Assembly (NCBI GenBank): GCA_035455445.1
Contig: DATIFC010000160.1
Span: forward strand, 1 to 9,994
Direction: 5' to 3'
Source: AC-32 sp035455445
Lineage (GTDB): Bacteria > Actinomycetota > Thermoleophilia > Gaiellales > Gaiellaceae
Length of the DNA stretch: 9,994 nucleotides
Shown: piece by piece, positions 1-6,294 of the stretch
Position numbering within the stretch: the stretch's first letter is position 1
Layout of the letters: each line of letters starts with the position of its first letter
Notes under the pieces: model-generated
The model's input: only the letters and a program-made list of their open reading frames with translations
Told to the model about the DNA's origin: nothing
Database searches by the model: none
Made by a program: the position numbers and the translations under genes

Positions 1-1283
1 CCGACGAGGCCGTACTCCCAGGCCCAGCCGGCGACGAGCCCGGCGATCGCGGCGATCACCGCCGCCCAGTTGACGTCGCCGTAGATCGACGCCTTCGGGT
101 CGGTATACAGCGCGCGGACGTCGATGCTCCCACGCCTGAGCACGAAGTAGTCGACGAGCATCACGCCGCCCCACGCCGAGATCCACACCACCACCGACGC
201 GAGCCACTTGTCGAAGTCGGAGGCGAAGTTGTCCGACTCGATGAACGCGATCAGCGTGATCGTGCCGACGATCGAGACCGCGACGCTCACGATCCAGCGC
301 TTCAGCTTGATGTCGAGCGAAAGCGCGGCGAGCGACGCCGAGTAGAGGTTGAGGATGTTGGTCGCCACCGGCCCGTGCATGACGACGAACAGCACGAGGA
401 TCGAGACGCCTGTCCCGAACGCGGCGGTGACGATCGCCGCCGGGTCGGCGGTCGCGGTCACGCTCGCGACGGAGGCGCCCACGAACGCGAGCCAGACCGT
501 CGGGACGAAGATGCCGAGGGAGGTCGACCAGAAGACCTTCCGGTCCGGCGTGCCGGGCCTCACGAACCGCGTGTAGTCGGACGACCACGTCAGCCAGGTG
601 ATGCCCCAGCCGATTCCGATCGCGGTCATCAGCTGCGTGATCGCGGTCCACTTGTCGCCGCCGCTGACGGTCGAGTGGCTCCAGACGACATCGACCTTCG
701 TCCAGGCGAGAATCGACATCACGATCATGAACGCCGCGGCGATCGGCACCGTGTAGGCCTCGAAGGTCTGGATCAGGTAGAAGCCGATGATCGCGATCAG
801 GACCTGCACGGCCATGATCCCGATCCCGACCGCGTACTTCGTGCCCGTGCCCGGGTTGTCGTAGCCCATGTTCTTGAAGATCCCGAGCACGAGGTCGAGC
901 ACGACCCAGGTGTTCACGCCGAGCCAGCCCATCGTCATCAGCATCTGGGCCGCGGCCGGCAGGTAGGCGCCCCGACGGCCGAACGCCGCGCGCGAGAGCA
1001 CCATCTGGTTCACGCCCGTGCGGCTGCCCATGACGCAGAAGAGGCCGAACAGCGCGCAGCCGACGATGTTGCCGACGATGACCACGATCATCGTCTCGAT
1101 CAGGCTGAGGCCCAGGATGATCCCGAGCGCCCCGAGCACCCAGTTGATCGGCGCGATGTTGGCGCCCGCCCAGATCCAGAACTGCCGCAACGGCGTCGAG
1201 TCGCGGTCCCGGTCCGGGATCGGCTCGATGCCGTGCTCGTCGAACTGGATCTCGGCGAGGTCGTTCCTTGCAGCCTGCTCCAT
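1..1283 (-). CDS. NCS1-family nucleobase/heterocycle permease (partial, C-terminus off the left edge)
   Basis: A cytoplasmic-membrane transporter of the nucleobase:cation symporter-1 (CodB/allantoin/hydantoin/uracil permease) family. 427 codons are visible. The N-terminal cytoplasmic tail (1-35, with GIEPIP at 18-23) leads into FWIWAGANIAPINW (35-48). The family signature GSRTGVNQMVLSRAAFGRRG lies at 86-105, and TWSSDYTRF at 232-240. Many hydrophobic segments of about 20 residues follow one another up to the window edge. Family members usually have 430-490 residues, so only a short tail is missing. The ATG at 1283-1281 has AGGAGG 4 nt upstream. It is divergent from the amidohydrolase, which suggests that the permease imports that enzyme's substrate or a precursor. 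The substrate (cytosine, uracil, purine, hydantoin, allantoin) cannot be read from the sequence. Family assignment is very sure; specificity is open. Confidence 0.94.
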   Translation of the reverse strand, partial: MEQAARNDLAEIQFDEHGIEPIPDRDRDSTPLRQFWIWAGANIAPINWVLGALGIILGLSLIETMIVVIVGNIVGCALFGLFCVMGSRTGVNQMVLSRAAFGRRGAYLPAAAQMLMTMGWLGVNTWVVLDLVLGIFKNMGYDNPGTGTKYAVGIGIMAVQVLIAIIGFYLIQTFEAYTVPIAAAFMIVMSILAWTKVDVVWSHSTVSGGDKWTAITQLMTAIGIGWGITWLTWSSDYTRFVRPGTPDRKVFWSTSLGIFVPTVWLAFVGASVASVTATADPAAIVTAAFGTGVSILVLFVVMHGPVATNILNLYSASLAALSLDIKLKRWIVSVAVSIVGTITLIAFIESDNFASDFDKWLASVVVWISAWGGVMLVDYFVLRRGSIDVRALYTDPKASIYGDVNWAAVIAAIAGLVAGWAWEYGLV

Positions 1284-1287
1284 GCTT

Positions 1288-1293
1288 CCTCCT
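1288..1293 (-). promoter_or_regulatory. Shine-Dalgarno of the NCS1 permease
   Basis: AGGAGG on the minus strand, 4 nt before the ATG at 1283. It fixes the permease start. Confidence 0.75.
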
Positions 1294-1324
1294 ATGTGAA
1301 AGAACAGACCGAGCTACTGGCCGG

Positions 1325-1354
1325 ATTCTCCGACTTCGGCAGGACGTACGACAA
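1325..1354 (-). promoter_or_regulatory. Candidate promoter of the NCS1 permease
   Basis: Read on the minus strand, a -35-like TTGTCG (1354-1349), an 18-bp spacer and a -10-like GAGAAT (1330-1325). Each matches the sigma-70 consensus at four of six positions. Transcription would start near 1318 and leave a leader of about 35 nt carrying the AGGAGG. The -35 overlaps that of the candidate opposite-strand promoter, so the two would compete. This rests on consensus matching only. Confidence 0.35.
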
Positions 1355-1375
1355 GACCCGCGCGGGTCGTAGAGT
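1348..1375 (+). promoter_or_regulatory. Candidate promoter of the amidohydrolase, leaderless
   Basis: ACGACA (1348-1353, four of six matches to TTGACA), a 16-bp spacer and TAGAGT (1370-1375). The TTG start at 1383 follows the -10 by 7 nt, which is where the transcript itself should begin. That explains the lack of a clear Shine-Dalgarno before this gene. Confidence 0.35.
1355..1368. promoter_or_regulatory. Perfect 14-bp palindrome between divergent permease and amidohydrolase genes
   Basis: GACCCGCGCGGGTC is identical to its reverse complement. It lies between the candidate -35 and -10 of the amidohydrolase and just upstream of the candidate -35 of the permease, where a dimeric repressor would block both. 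No regulator gene is in the window. In high-GC DNA a 14-bp palindrome is uncommon but not impossible by chance. Confidence 0.45.
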
Positions 1376-1382
1376 CCGCACG

Positions 1383-2861
1383 TTGGGCACGAACCTCGTC
1401 CTCGAGAACGGGCTCGTCGACACCGGAGGCGGCGAGTTCCGGCGCGGCGACGTCTTCGTCGAGGACGGCCGCATCGTGGCGACGGCGCCCGCGGAGGCCG
1501 AACGCGCCGACTGCTCGCGGCTGCTCGTCGTCCCCGGGATGGTCAACGCGCACAACCACTCGAACGAGAACTGGTTCCGGGGGATGTGGGACAACCTGCC
1601 GCTGGAGCCGTGGATGCTCTTCTCGTACCCGGCTCTCGCCGCGCCCGCGCAGTCGCCGGACGAGATCTACCTGCGGACGCTGGTCGGCGCACTGGAGCAG
1701 CTGCGCTCGGGGGCGACCTGCGTCGTGGACTTCCTCTACGAGCTCGACGGCTTCACCACCGAGTCGCTCGAGGCGGTCGTTCGCGCCTACCGCGACGCGG
1801 GGCTGCGGGCGCTGATCGCGCTCGGGATCGGCGACCGCGCCTACCACGAGACGGTGATCCTCGAGGAGGGCCTCGTCTCGCGCGACCTGGTGGAGAGGCT
1901 GGAGCGGGACAAGCCGCCGAGCTGGGAGGAGTGGGAGCGCTACTGCCGCGACGCGGTCTCGCGCTTCCACCGGCCCGACGAGGGGATCGCGATCGCTCTC
2001 GGGCCCTCAGGGCCGCAGCGTTGCACGGACGAGATGCTGGCCGGCTGCGCGGCGCTCGCCGACGAGCTCGGCCTCGTGATCCACATCCACGTGCTCGAGA
2101 CGCGCATGCAGGCCTTCTCGGGGCGGCGCATGTACGGCAAGACGCTCGTCGAGCACATGGACGCGGTCGGCTTCCTCTCCCCGCGGGTGTGCTTCGCGCA
2201 CGGCATCTGGCTCACCGAGGGCGACATCGCGCTCGTGCGCGACCGCGGCGTCACGATCGCGCACAACCCGGCCTCGAACCTGAAGCTCGGCAGCGGGCTC
2301 GCCGCCGTGCCCCGGCTGCTCGCCGAGGGCGTGAACGTCGCGCTCGGGACGGACGGGATGTCCTCGAACGACGGGCTCGACATGTTCGCCTCGCTGAAGC
2401 TCGCCGCGCTGCTGCACAAGCTCTGGGGGATCGACTACGAAGAGTGGCTCGGCGCTCGCGAGGCATGGCAGCTCGCGACCATCGGCGGCGCCCAGGCGGC
2501 CGGCGACCCGACCGGGCTCGGCTGCATCGAGCCGGGGCGGAGGGCGGACCTCGTGCTGCTCGACCTCGACTCGCACGTCTTCACGCCGCTCAACGACCCG
2601 CTGCGCCAGCTCGCGTTCGGCTCTTCGACGCTGGCCGTCGACTCGGTGCTCGTCGGCGGCGAGTGGTCGCTGCGCGCCGGCCGCCCGACGCGCGTGAACG
2701 AGGCAGGCGTCCTCGCGCAGGCGCGGGACACTGGACACGAGATCATCGGCCGCTTCGACGAGGCCTTCGAGCTCGGGCAGCAGCTGCTCGCTTCGCTGCG
2801 CGGCGGTTGGCTGGAGGCGCTGGCGACCGACGTCGGCGTCGAGCGCAAGCTCGCTCTCTAG
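1383..2861 (+). CDS. Metal-dependent amidohydrolase / TRZ-ATZ-type (deaminase-like) hydrolase
   Basis: A 492-residue cytosolic enzyme of the amidohydrolase superfamily, in the group with S-adenosylhomocysteine/guanine/cytosine deaminases and triazine hydrolases. After a short beta-sandwich segment (1-50) comes PGMVNAHNH, with metal ligands H57 and H59. HIHVLE supplies the third histidine (H234 or H236) and the catalytic glutamate E239. CFAHGIW has H273, and ALGTDGMSSND has D324. The mononuclear-metal set is therefore complete. A C-terminal beta-sandwich segment (IEPGRRADLVLLDLD) closes the protein. The frame stays open far upstream, but that part is antisense to the permease and is not coding. 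TTG1383 gives the usual family start (TNLVLENG); GTG1296 is an alternative. The permease next door suggests a heterocyclic substrate. Deaminase versus dechlorinase or ring hydrolase cannot be settled. Confidence 0.93.
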   Translation: MGTNLVLENGLVDTGGGEFRRGDVFVEDGRIVATAPAEAERADCSRLLVVPGMVNAHNHSNENWFRGMWDNLPLEPWMLFSYPALAAPAQSPDEIYLRTLVGALEQLRSGATCVVDFLYELDGFTTESLEAVVRAYRDAGLRALIALGIGDRAYHETVILEEGLVSRDLVERLERDKPPSWEEWERYCRDAVSRFHRPDEGIAIALGPSGPQRCTDEMLAGCAALADELGLVIHIHVLETRMQAFSGRRMYGKTLVEHMDAVGFLSPRVCFAHGIWLTEGDIALVRDRGVTIAHNPASNLKLGSGLAAVPRLLAEGVNVALGTDGMSSNDGLDMFASLKLAALLHKLWGIDYEEWLGAREAWQLATIGGAQAAGDPTGLGCIEPGRRADLVLLDLDSHVFTPLNDPLRQLAFGSSTLAVDSVLVGGEWSLRAGRPTRVNEAGVLAQARDTGHEIIGRFDEAFELGQQLLASLRGGWLEALATDVGVERKLAL

Positions 2862-2868
2862 CCCTTGA

Positions 2869-2887
2869 CCCGGGGTCAGGTCTTGCA
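2869..2887 (+). repeat. Left terminal inverted repeat of the MITE/REP-like element
   Basis: A 19-bp arm beginning 8 bp after the amidohydrolase stop codon. It pairs with 3012-3030, with a single G/A difference at position 2880. Confidence 0.65.
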
Positions 2888-3011
2888 TTGCCACTTCTGG
2901 GGCCGCCACGGCGCAACCCGGTGCGCCGAGATCGCGTCATCTGCTCAACAGCTGCGAAACGCGCGATCGCTGGGCACGGGTCGGCACAGCTCTGGCACAC
3001 AAATGCGGGAT

Positions 3012-3030
3012 TGCAAGATCTGACCCCGGG
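3012..3030 (-). repeat. Right terminal inverted repeat of the MITE/REP-like element
   Basis: On the minus strand it reads CCCGGGGTCAGATCTTGCA, matching the left arm at 18 of 19 positions. Confidence 0.65.
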
Positions 3031-3074
3031 GTTGGCTCGCGCGCTGGCGTCCGGCCCGGCCCGCTGGCGGTTCC

Positions 3075-3212
3075 TCAGCCCTTCGAGTGAGGGGCGTTCG
3101 CAGGCGCGAGGATCGCCGGCGTCGCGCCGAGCGCGGTGTAGGCGACCCTGTACGACCGGTCTCGCCAGGTGACGGCGAGCCCGCGGACGATGCCGTCCGG
3201 CGGCGGCTGAAT
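3075..3212 (-). CDS. Possible small ORF or C-terminal remnant after the dioxygenase (doubtful)
   Basis: Directly after the dioxygenase stop codon the same frame stays open for 48 codons to a TGA at 3077-3075. It reads as plausible protein, for example GLAVTWRDRSYRVAYTALGA. About 87% of its codons end in G or C, above the first and second positions, as in the real genes here. There is no ATG, GTG or TTG. The only start-like codon is ATT at 3212, with AGGG about 8 nt upstream. It could be a tiny gene in the operon, a decayed in-frame tail of a once longer dioxygenase, or chance in GC-rich DNA. No function is recognised. The rest of the gap (3031-3074) shows nothing. Confidence 0.22.
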   Translation of the reverse strand: MQPPPDGIVRGLAVTWRDRSYRVAYTALGATPAILAPANAPHSKG

Positions 3213-3221
3213 CGTTCGACC

Positions 3222-4127
3222 CTACGCGGTCCGGCCGGGATCAACCGGCTCGCCGGGCTCCGTGGACGGCGAGAGCACGATCGTGTTCTCGACCGAGAAC
3301 CACTCGCCCTCGACACCGTCGGGGCGCTCCGGGTCGTCGGCCCGCCGCGGCACGAACTCCCGCAGGAGGGAGGGCTTGACGGCGAACACCGCGTCGGAGC
3401 GCAGGTACTCGCTCTCGCGGTCGAAGATGTGCGTGGCCACCGTCCGGTAGCCGGGAGCGCGAACGATCATGTGGACATGGGCCGGCCGCCAGGGATGGCG
3501 GCCCGTCGCAGCGAGCATCCTCCCGACGGGGCCGTCGTCAGGGATCGTGTAGGGCACCGGCCGCACGGCGAGAAACGCGTAGCTGCCGTCGTCGCGCGCC
3601 GTGAACCTGCCGCGGAGGTGATCCTCCGGCGCCTCCGGGTTCTGGACGGCATAGAGCCGGTCGTCGCCGTTCTGCCACACGTCGAGCTCGGCTCCCGCGA
3701 TCGGCTCCCCGCTCACGTCGAGCACGCGGCCGTGGACCCACGCAGGCGTCCCTGCGGCCTCCTCGGCGATCGATGCTCCGTAGGGTCGCTGCGGCGAACC
3801 GGGCACGTAGAACGGGCCGAGCACCGTCGACTCCGTCGCCCTCGGAGGGAGCGGATTCGCCAGCGCGTCCACGAGCATCGAGACCCCGAGCGCGTCCGAC
3901 CAGAGGATGAACTCCTGTCGCCTGTCGTCCGTGATGTGGCCCGTCTCGGTGAGGATCCGGATGCCCTCCTCCCACTCGCGCTGGCTCAGGCCGACCTCGA
4001 CCGCGAACGCGTGCAGGTGCCGCGCCAGGCTCTGGGCGAGGGTGCGGAGCCGCTCGTCGCCGGCGCGCTCGAAGCTCGCGATCACCGCCGCGGTGATGTC
4101 CTCCGGAGCGGTGGGCCGGCCGTTCAG
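3222..4127 (-). CDS. Intradiol ring-cleavage dioxygenase, hydroxyquinol/catechol 1,2-dioxygenase type
   Basis: A cytosolic non-haem Fe(III) enzyme that opens a catecholic ring between the two hydroxyls, giving a muconate or, from hydroxyquinol, maleylacetate. Numbered from CTG4127 it has 301 residues. The helical N-terminal dimerisation domain (about 10-98, RHLHAF and RRQEFILWSDALG) precedes the beta-barrel catalytic domain from LGPFYVPGSP (103-112). All four iron ligands are visible: Y159 (DRLYAVQ), Y193 (VPYTIPDDGPVG), H217 and H219 (WRPAHVH). The N-terminus and PIPDDGPVG-like segment favour the hydroxyquinol subgroup. No ATG/GTG/TTG precedes the conserved N-terminus. CTG4127 overlaps the upstream stop (CTGA), while GTG4085 would cut into the ITAAV helix. 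It is third in the operon behind mmsA and the DJ-1 protein, probably translationally coupled. Confidence 0.9.
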   Translation of the reverse strand: MNGRPTAPEDITAAVIASFERAGDERLRTLAQSLARHLHAFAVEVGLSQREWEEGIRILTETGHITDDRRQEFILWSDALGVSMLVDALANPLPPRATESTVLGPFYVPGSPQRPYGASIAEEAAGTPAWVHGRVLDVSGEPIAGAELDVWQNGDDRLYAVQNPEAPEDHLRGRFTARDDGSYAFLAVRPVPYTIPDDGPVGRMLAATGRHPWRPAHVHMIVRAPGYRTVATHIFDRESEYLRSDAVFAVKPSLLREFVPRRADDPERPDGVEGEWFSVENTIVLSPSTEPGEPVDPGRTA

Positions 4128-4708
4128 ACCGGCGGTTCCGGGTCGTACTGGATGTAGCGCCTCACCTCGCGGGCGCGGTCCGGCGAGTGCAGGCGCGCGA
4201 CCAGGTGCAGGGCCATGTCGATCCCGGCCGAGACGCCTGCGGCCGTGATCACCGCGCCGTTGTCGACGAAGCGGTCGTCCGGGCGCACCTCGATGTCCTC
4301 GCCCAGCGTCGGGAGCAGCTCGAGCGACTGCCAGTGCGTCGTCGCCGGCTTGCCGTCGAGCAGGCCCGCCGCGGCGAGCACGAGCGAGCCCGTGCAGACG
4401 CTCGCCACGACCGCGCCGCTCCGCGAGACTCCGCGCATCCAGTCGAGCACCGCCGCGTCGCGCAGCTCGGCGCGGGTGCCCCGGCCGCCGGGGTAGACGA
4501 GCACGTCGAGCGGCGGCGCGCTCTCCCACGTCTCGTCGGGAAGCACGCGCAGCCCCTTCGCGCAGGTCACCGGCCGGTCCTCGCGCGCCAGCGTGAACAC
4601 ACGCACGCCGTCGTCGGGCCACTGCCCGGCCCATGCGGCCAGCACCTCCCACGGGCCCGCCCAGTCGAGCTCCTCGGCGCCGTCGAACAGCGCCACCCCG
4701 ATGACCAT
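4124..4708 (-). CDS. DJ-1/PfpI-family protein, isonitrile hydratase-like
   Basis: A 194-residue single-domain member of the DJ-1/PfpI (class I glutamine amidotransferase-like) superfamily. The N-terminal VIGVALFDGAEELDWAGPWE (2-21) carries the acidic residues of the active site. VYPGGRGTR (71-79) forms the glycine-rich turn. ASVCTGSLVLAAAGLLDG (102-119) holds the nucleophile C105 at the elbow, followed by ATTHW. This pattern is that of isonitrile (cyclohexyl-isocyanide) hydratases and of the N-terminal half of GlxA-type regulators. No AraC-type DNA-binding domain follows, so an enzyme is more likely than a regulator. The ATG abuts the mmsA stop (TAGATG), and its own TGA overlaps the next start, so it belongs to the operon. 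Substrate unknown. Confidence 0.9.
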   Translation of the reverse strand: MVIGVALFDGAEELDWAGPWEVLAAWAGQWPDDGVRVFTLAREDRPVTCAKGLRVLPDETWESAPPLDVLVYPGGRGTRAELRDAAVLDWMRGVSRSGAVVASVCTGSLVLAAAGLLDGKPATTHWQSLELLPTLGEDIEVRPDDRFVDNGAVITAAGVSAGIDMALHLVARLHSPDRAREVRRYIQYDPEPPV

Positions 4709-6241
4709 CTACCGCGTTTGCGGGAAGCCGAGGTCGACCTTCGAGGTCGCCGGATCCGGCCACCTCGACGTTACGACCTTGCCCTGGGTGTAGAACTGGA
4801 TCCCCTCCGGCCCGTAGATGTGCAGGTCGCCGAAGAGGGAGCTCTTCCAGCCGCCGAACGAGTAGTACGCGACCGGGACCGGGATCGGCACGTTGACGCC
4901 GACCATGCCCGCGTTCACCTCGAACTGGAACTGCCGCGCCACGCCGCCGTCGCGCGTGAAGATCGCGACGCCGTTGCCGTACGGGTTCTCGTTCACCAGC
5001 CGCACGGCCTGCTCGTACGTGTCCACGCGCGTGATCCCGAGCACCGGCCCGAAGATCTCGTCCTTGTAGACGTCCATCTCCGGCGTCACCTCGTCCAGCA
5101 GCGAGACCCCGAGGAAGAAGCCGTTCCCGTCCGGCGCGGTCTCACGGCCGTCGGCGATCACCTTCGCGCCCTCCTCGGCGCCCTTGTCGATGTAGGAGGC
5201 GACCCTGTCGCGGTGCGCGCGCGTCACGAGCGGGCCCATCTCGGAGTCGGGGTCGAGGCCGCTGCCGACCTTCACCTTCGGCAGCCGCTCCTGGATCGCG
5301 GCCACGAGGTCGTCGGCCGCGTGGCCGACGCAGACGAGCATCGAGACGGCCATGCAGCGCTCGCCCGCAGAGCCGTAGCCGGCGCTGACGGCCGCGTCGG
5401 CGGCCATGTCGATGTCGGCGTCGGGCAGGACGATCATGTGGTTCTTCGCCCCGCCGAGCGCCTGGACGCGCTTGCCCCTGGCCGTGCCCGTCTCGTAGAC
5501 GTAGCGCGCGATCGGCGTCGAGCCGACGAAGGAGACGGCGGCGATCCCCGGGTGCTCGAGGATCGCGTCCACCGCGACCTTGTCGCCGTGCACGACGTTG
5601 AAGACGCCGTCGGGCAGGCCGGCCTCCTTCAGCAGCTCGGCCGTCAGCATCGAGGCGGACGGATCCTTCTCGGAAGGCTTCAGGACGAAGGTGTTGCCGC
5701 AGGCGATCGCGGGCGCCCACATCCACATGGGCACCATCGCGGGGAAGTTGAACGGCGTGATCCCGCCGACGACGCCGAGCGGCTGGCGGATCGAGTAGAC
5801 GTCGATCCCGGTCGAGGCCTGCTCCGAGTAGCCGCCCTTCAACAGCTCGGGGATCCCGCAGCAGTACTCGATCACCTCGAGCCCGCGCGCGACCTCGCCC
5901 TTCGCGTCGGAGAGCACCTTGCCGTGCTCGAGCGTGAGCAGCCGGGCGAGGTCCTCGGAGTGCTCGTGGACGAGCTGGCGGATGCGGAAGAAGAGCTCCG
6001 TGCGCCGCGAGAGCGACATCGAGCGCCAGCCGGCGAACGCCTTCCCGGCCGCCTGGACCGCGGCGTCGACCTCCTCGACGGAGGCGAAGTCGACCTCGCC
6101 GCTCTGCTCGCCCGTCGCCGGGTTGTAGACGGGGCCGCTGCGCCCCGACGTCCCCTCGACGCGCTGCCCGCCGATCCAGTGCGAGATCCGCGTGACCTCG
6201 CCCGACCGCTCCTCCGTGAACTGATCCGCAACCTCGGTCAT
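4709..6241 (-). CDS. mmsA: CoA-acylating (methyl)malonate-semialdehyde dehydrogenase
   Basis: 510 residues, the usual size for MmsA/IolA. It oxidises malonate or methylmalonate semialdehyde with NAD+ and CoA to acetyl-CoA or propionyl-CoA, releasing CO2. The Rossmann part includes PLGVVGGITPFNFP with the oxyanion residue N165, LKPSEKDPSA (187-196) and FVGSTPIA (238-245). ALGGAKNH (261-268) replaces the glutamate general base of ordinary aldehyde dehydrogenases, as is typical of this CoA-dependent subfamily. The nucleophile is C296 in GSAGERCMA. The C-terminal FGGWKSS and YGPEGIQFYTQGKVVTSRW are also family-typical. The ATG at 6241 has AAGGAGG 4 nt upstream. First gene of the minus-strand operon and divergent from the aminotransferase, whose semialdehyde product it would consume. 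Confidence 0.95.
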   Translation of the reverse strand: MTEVADQFTEERSGEVTRISHWIGGQRVEGTSGRSGPVYNPATGEQSGEVDFASVEEVDAAVQAAGKAFAGWRSMSLSRRTELFFRIRQLVHEHSEDLARLLTLEHGKVLSDAKGEVARGLEVIEYCCGIPELLKGGYSEQASTGIDVYSIRQPLGVVGGITPFNFPAMVPMWMWAPAIACGNTFVLKPSEKDPSASMLTAELLKEAGLPDGVFNVVHGDKVAVDAILEHPGIAAVSFVGSTPIARYVYETGTARGKRVQALGGAKNHMIVLPDADIDMAADAAVSAGYGSAGERCMAVSMLVCVGHAADDLVAAIQERLPKVKVGSGLDPDSEMGPLVTRAHRDRVASYIDKGAEEGAKVIADGRETAPDGNGFFLGVSLLDEVTPEMDVYKDEIFGPVLGITRVDTYEQAVRLVNENPYGNGVAIFTRDGGVARQFQFEVNAGMVGVNVPIPVPVAYYSFGGWKSSLFGDLHIYGPEGIQFYTQGKVVTSRWPDPATSKVDLGFPQTR

Positions 6242-6245
6242 CCCG

Positions 6246-6252
6246 CCTCCTT
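6246..6252 (-). promoter_or_regulatory. Shine-Dalgarno of mmsA
   Basis: AAGGAGG on the minus strand, 4 nt before the ATG at 6241. It confirms that start. Confidence 0.8.
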
Positions 6253-6264
6253 CCAGTCGCGGCC

Positions 6265-6270
6265 AGACTA
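6265..6270 (-). promoter_or_regulatory. Candidate -10 box for mmsA operon
   Basis: TAGTCT on the minus strand (TAnnnT pattern). It would start a leader of about 17 nt containing the AAGGAGG. No convincing -35 is seen at the right distance. Confidence 0.3.
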
Positions 6271-6285
6271 GCGTGACCGCGCTAG
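6268..6285. promoter_or_regulatory. 18-bp dyad between the divergent mmsA and aminotransferase genes, likely operator
   Basis: CTAGCG-N6-CGCTAG, both arms perfect (6268-6273 and 6280-6285). The left arm overlaps the candidate -10 of mmsA (6265-6270) and the right arm that of the aminotransferase (6283-6288). One bound dimer could therefore silence both promoters. Part of the symmetry could simply come from two facing -10 boxes. Confidence 0.45.
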
Positions 6286-6288
6286 GAT
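6283..6288 (+). promoter_or_regulatory. Candidate -10 box for the aminotransferase, leaderless
   Basis: TAGGAT lies 6 nt before the GTG start at 6295, so the transcript would begin at or next to the start codon. No Shine-Dalgarno is present. A -35 is not evident. Confidence 0.4.
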
Positions 6289-6294
6289 CGTGTC

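Larger units (their letters stand above)
2869..3030. mobile_element. MITE/REP-like non-autonomous element with 19-bp terminal inverted repeats
   Basis: The left end CCCGGGGTCAGGTCTTGCA (2869-2887) is repeated in inverse orientation at 3030-3012 with one mismatch (18 of 19). Each end also carries its own near-palindrome: TGACCCGGGGTCA on the left (one C short of perfect) and ACCCCGGGGT on the right. The interior holds further dyads: CGGCGCA/TGCGCCG (2909-2915/2922-2928) and GATCGCG/CGCGATC (2930-2936/2962-2968). No open frame with coding character lies inside. It sits between two converging genes, a typical site for REP-type elements, and may also end transcription from both sides. I recall GGGGTCAGATCTTGCA-type ends beside IS200-like/REP-associated transposases, but none is in the window. 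Confidence 0.6.

Noticed and set aside
375..1382. Plus-strand frame that runs open into the amidohydrolase, suggesting an 828-residue fusion
   Set aside because: The upstream part is antisense to the NCS1 permease, which shows full family motifs. Its translation is low-complexity R/H/D-rich, and the conserved domain begins near 1383.
1586..3172. Long plus-strand open frame (528 codons)
   Set aside because: An out-of-frame shadow of the amidohydrolase: Arg/Ala-rich reading without domain motifs.
4128..4763. N-terminal extension of the intradiol dioxygenase to 513 residues
   Set aside because: It overlaps the whole DJ-1 gene in another frame and is low-complexity. The family N-terminus begins at about 4127.
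4187..6271. 694-codon plus-strand open frame opposite mmsA and the DJ-1 gene
   Set aside because: Long antisense frames arise in GC-rich DNA. It is rich in H, R, D and V with no recognisable motif, while the minus strand has complete catalytic motifs.
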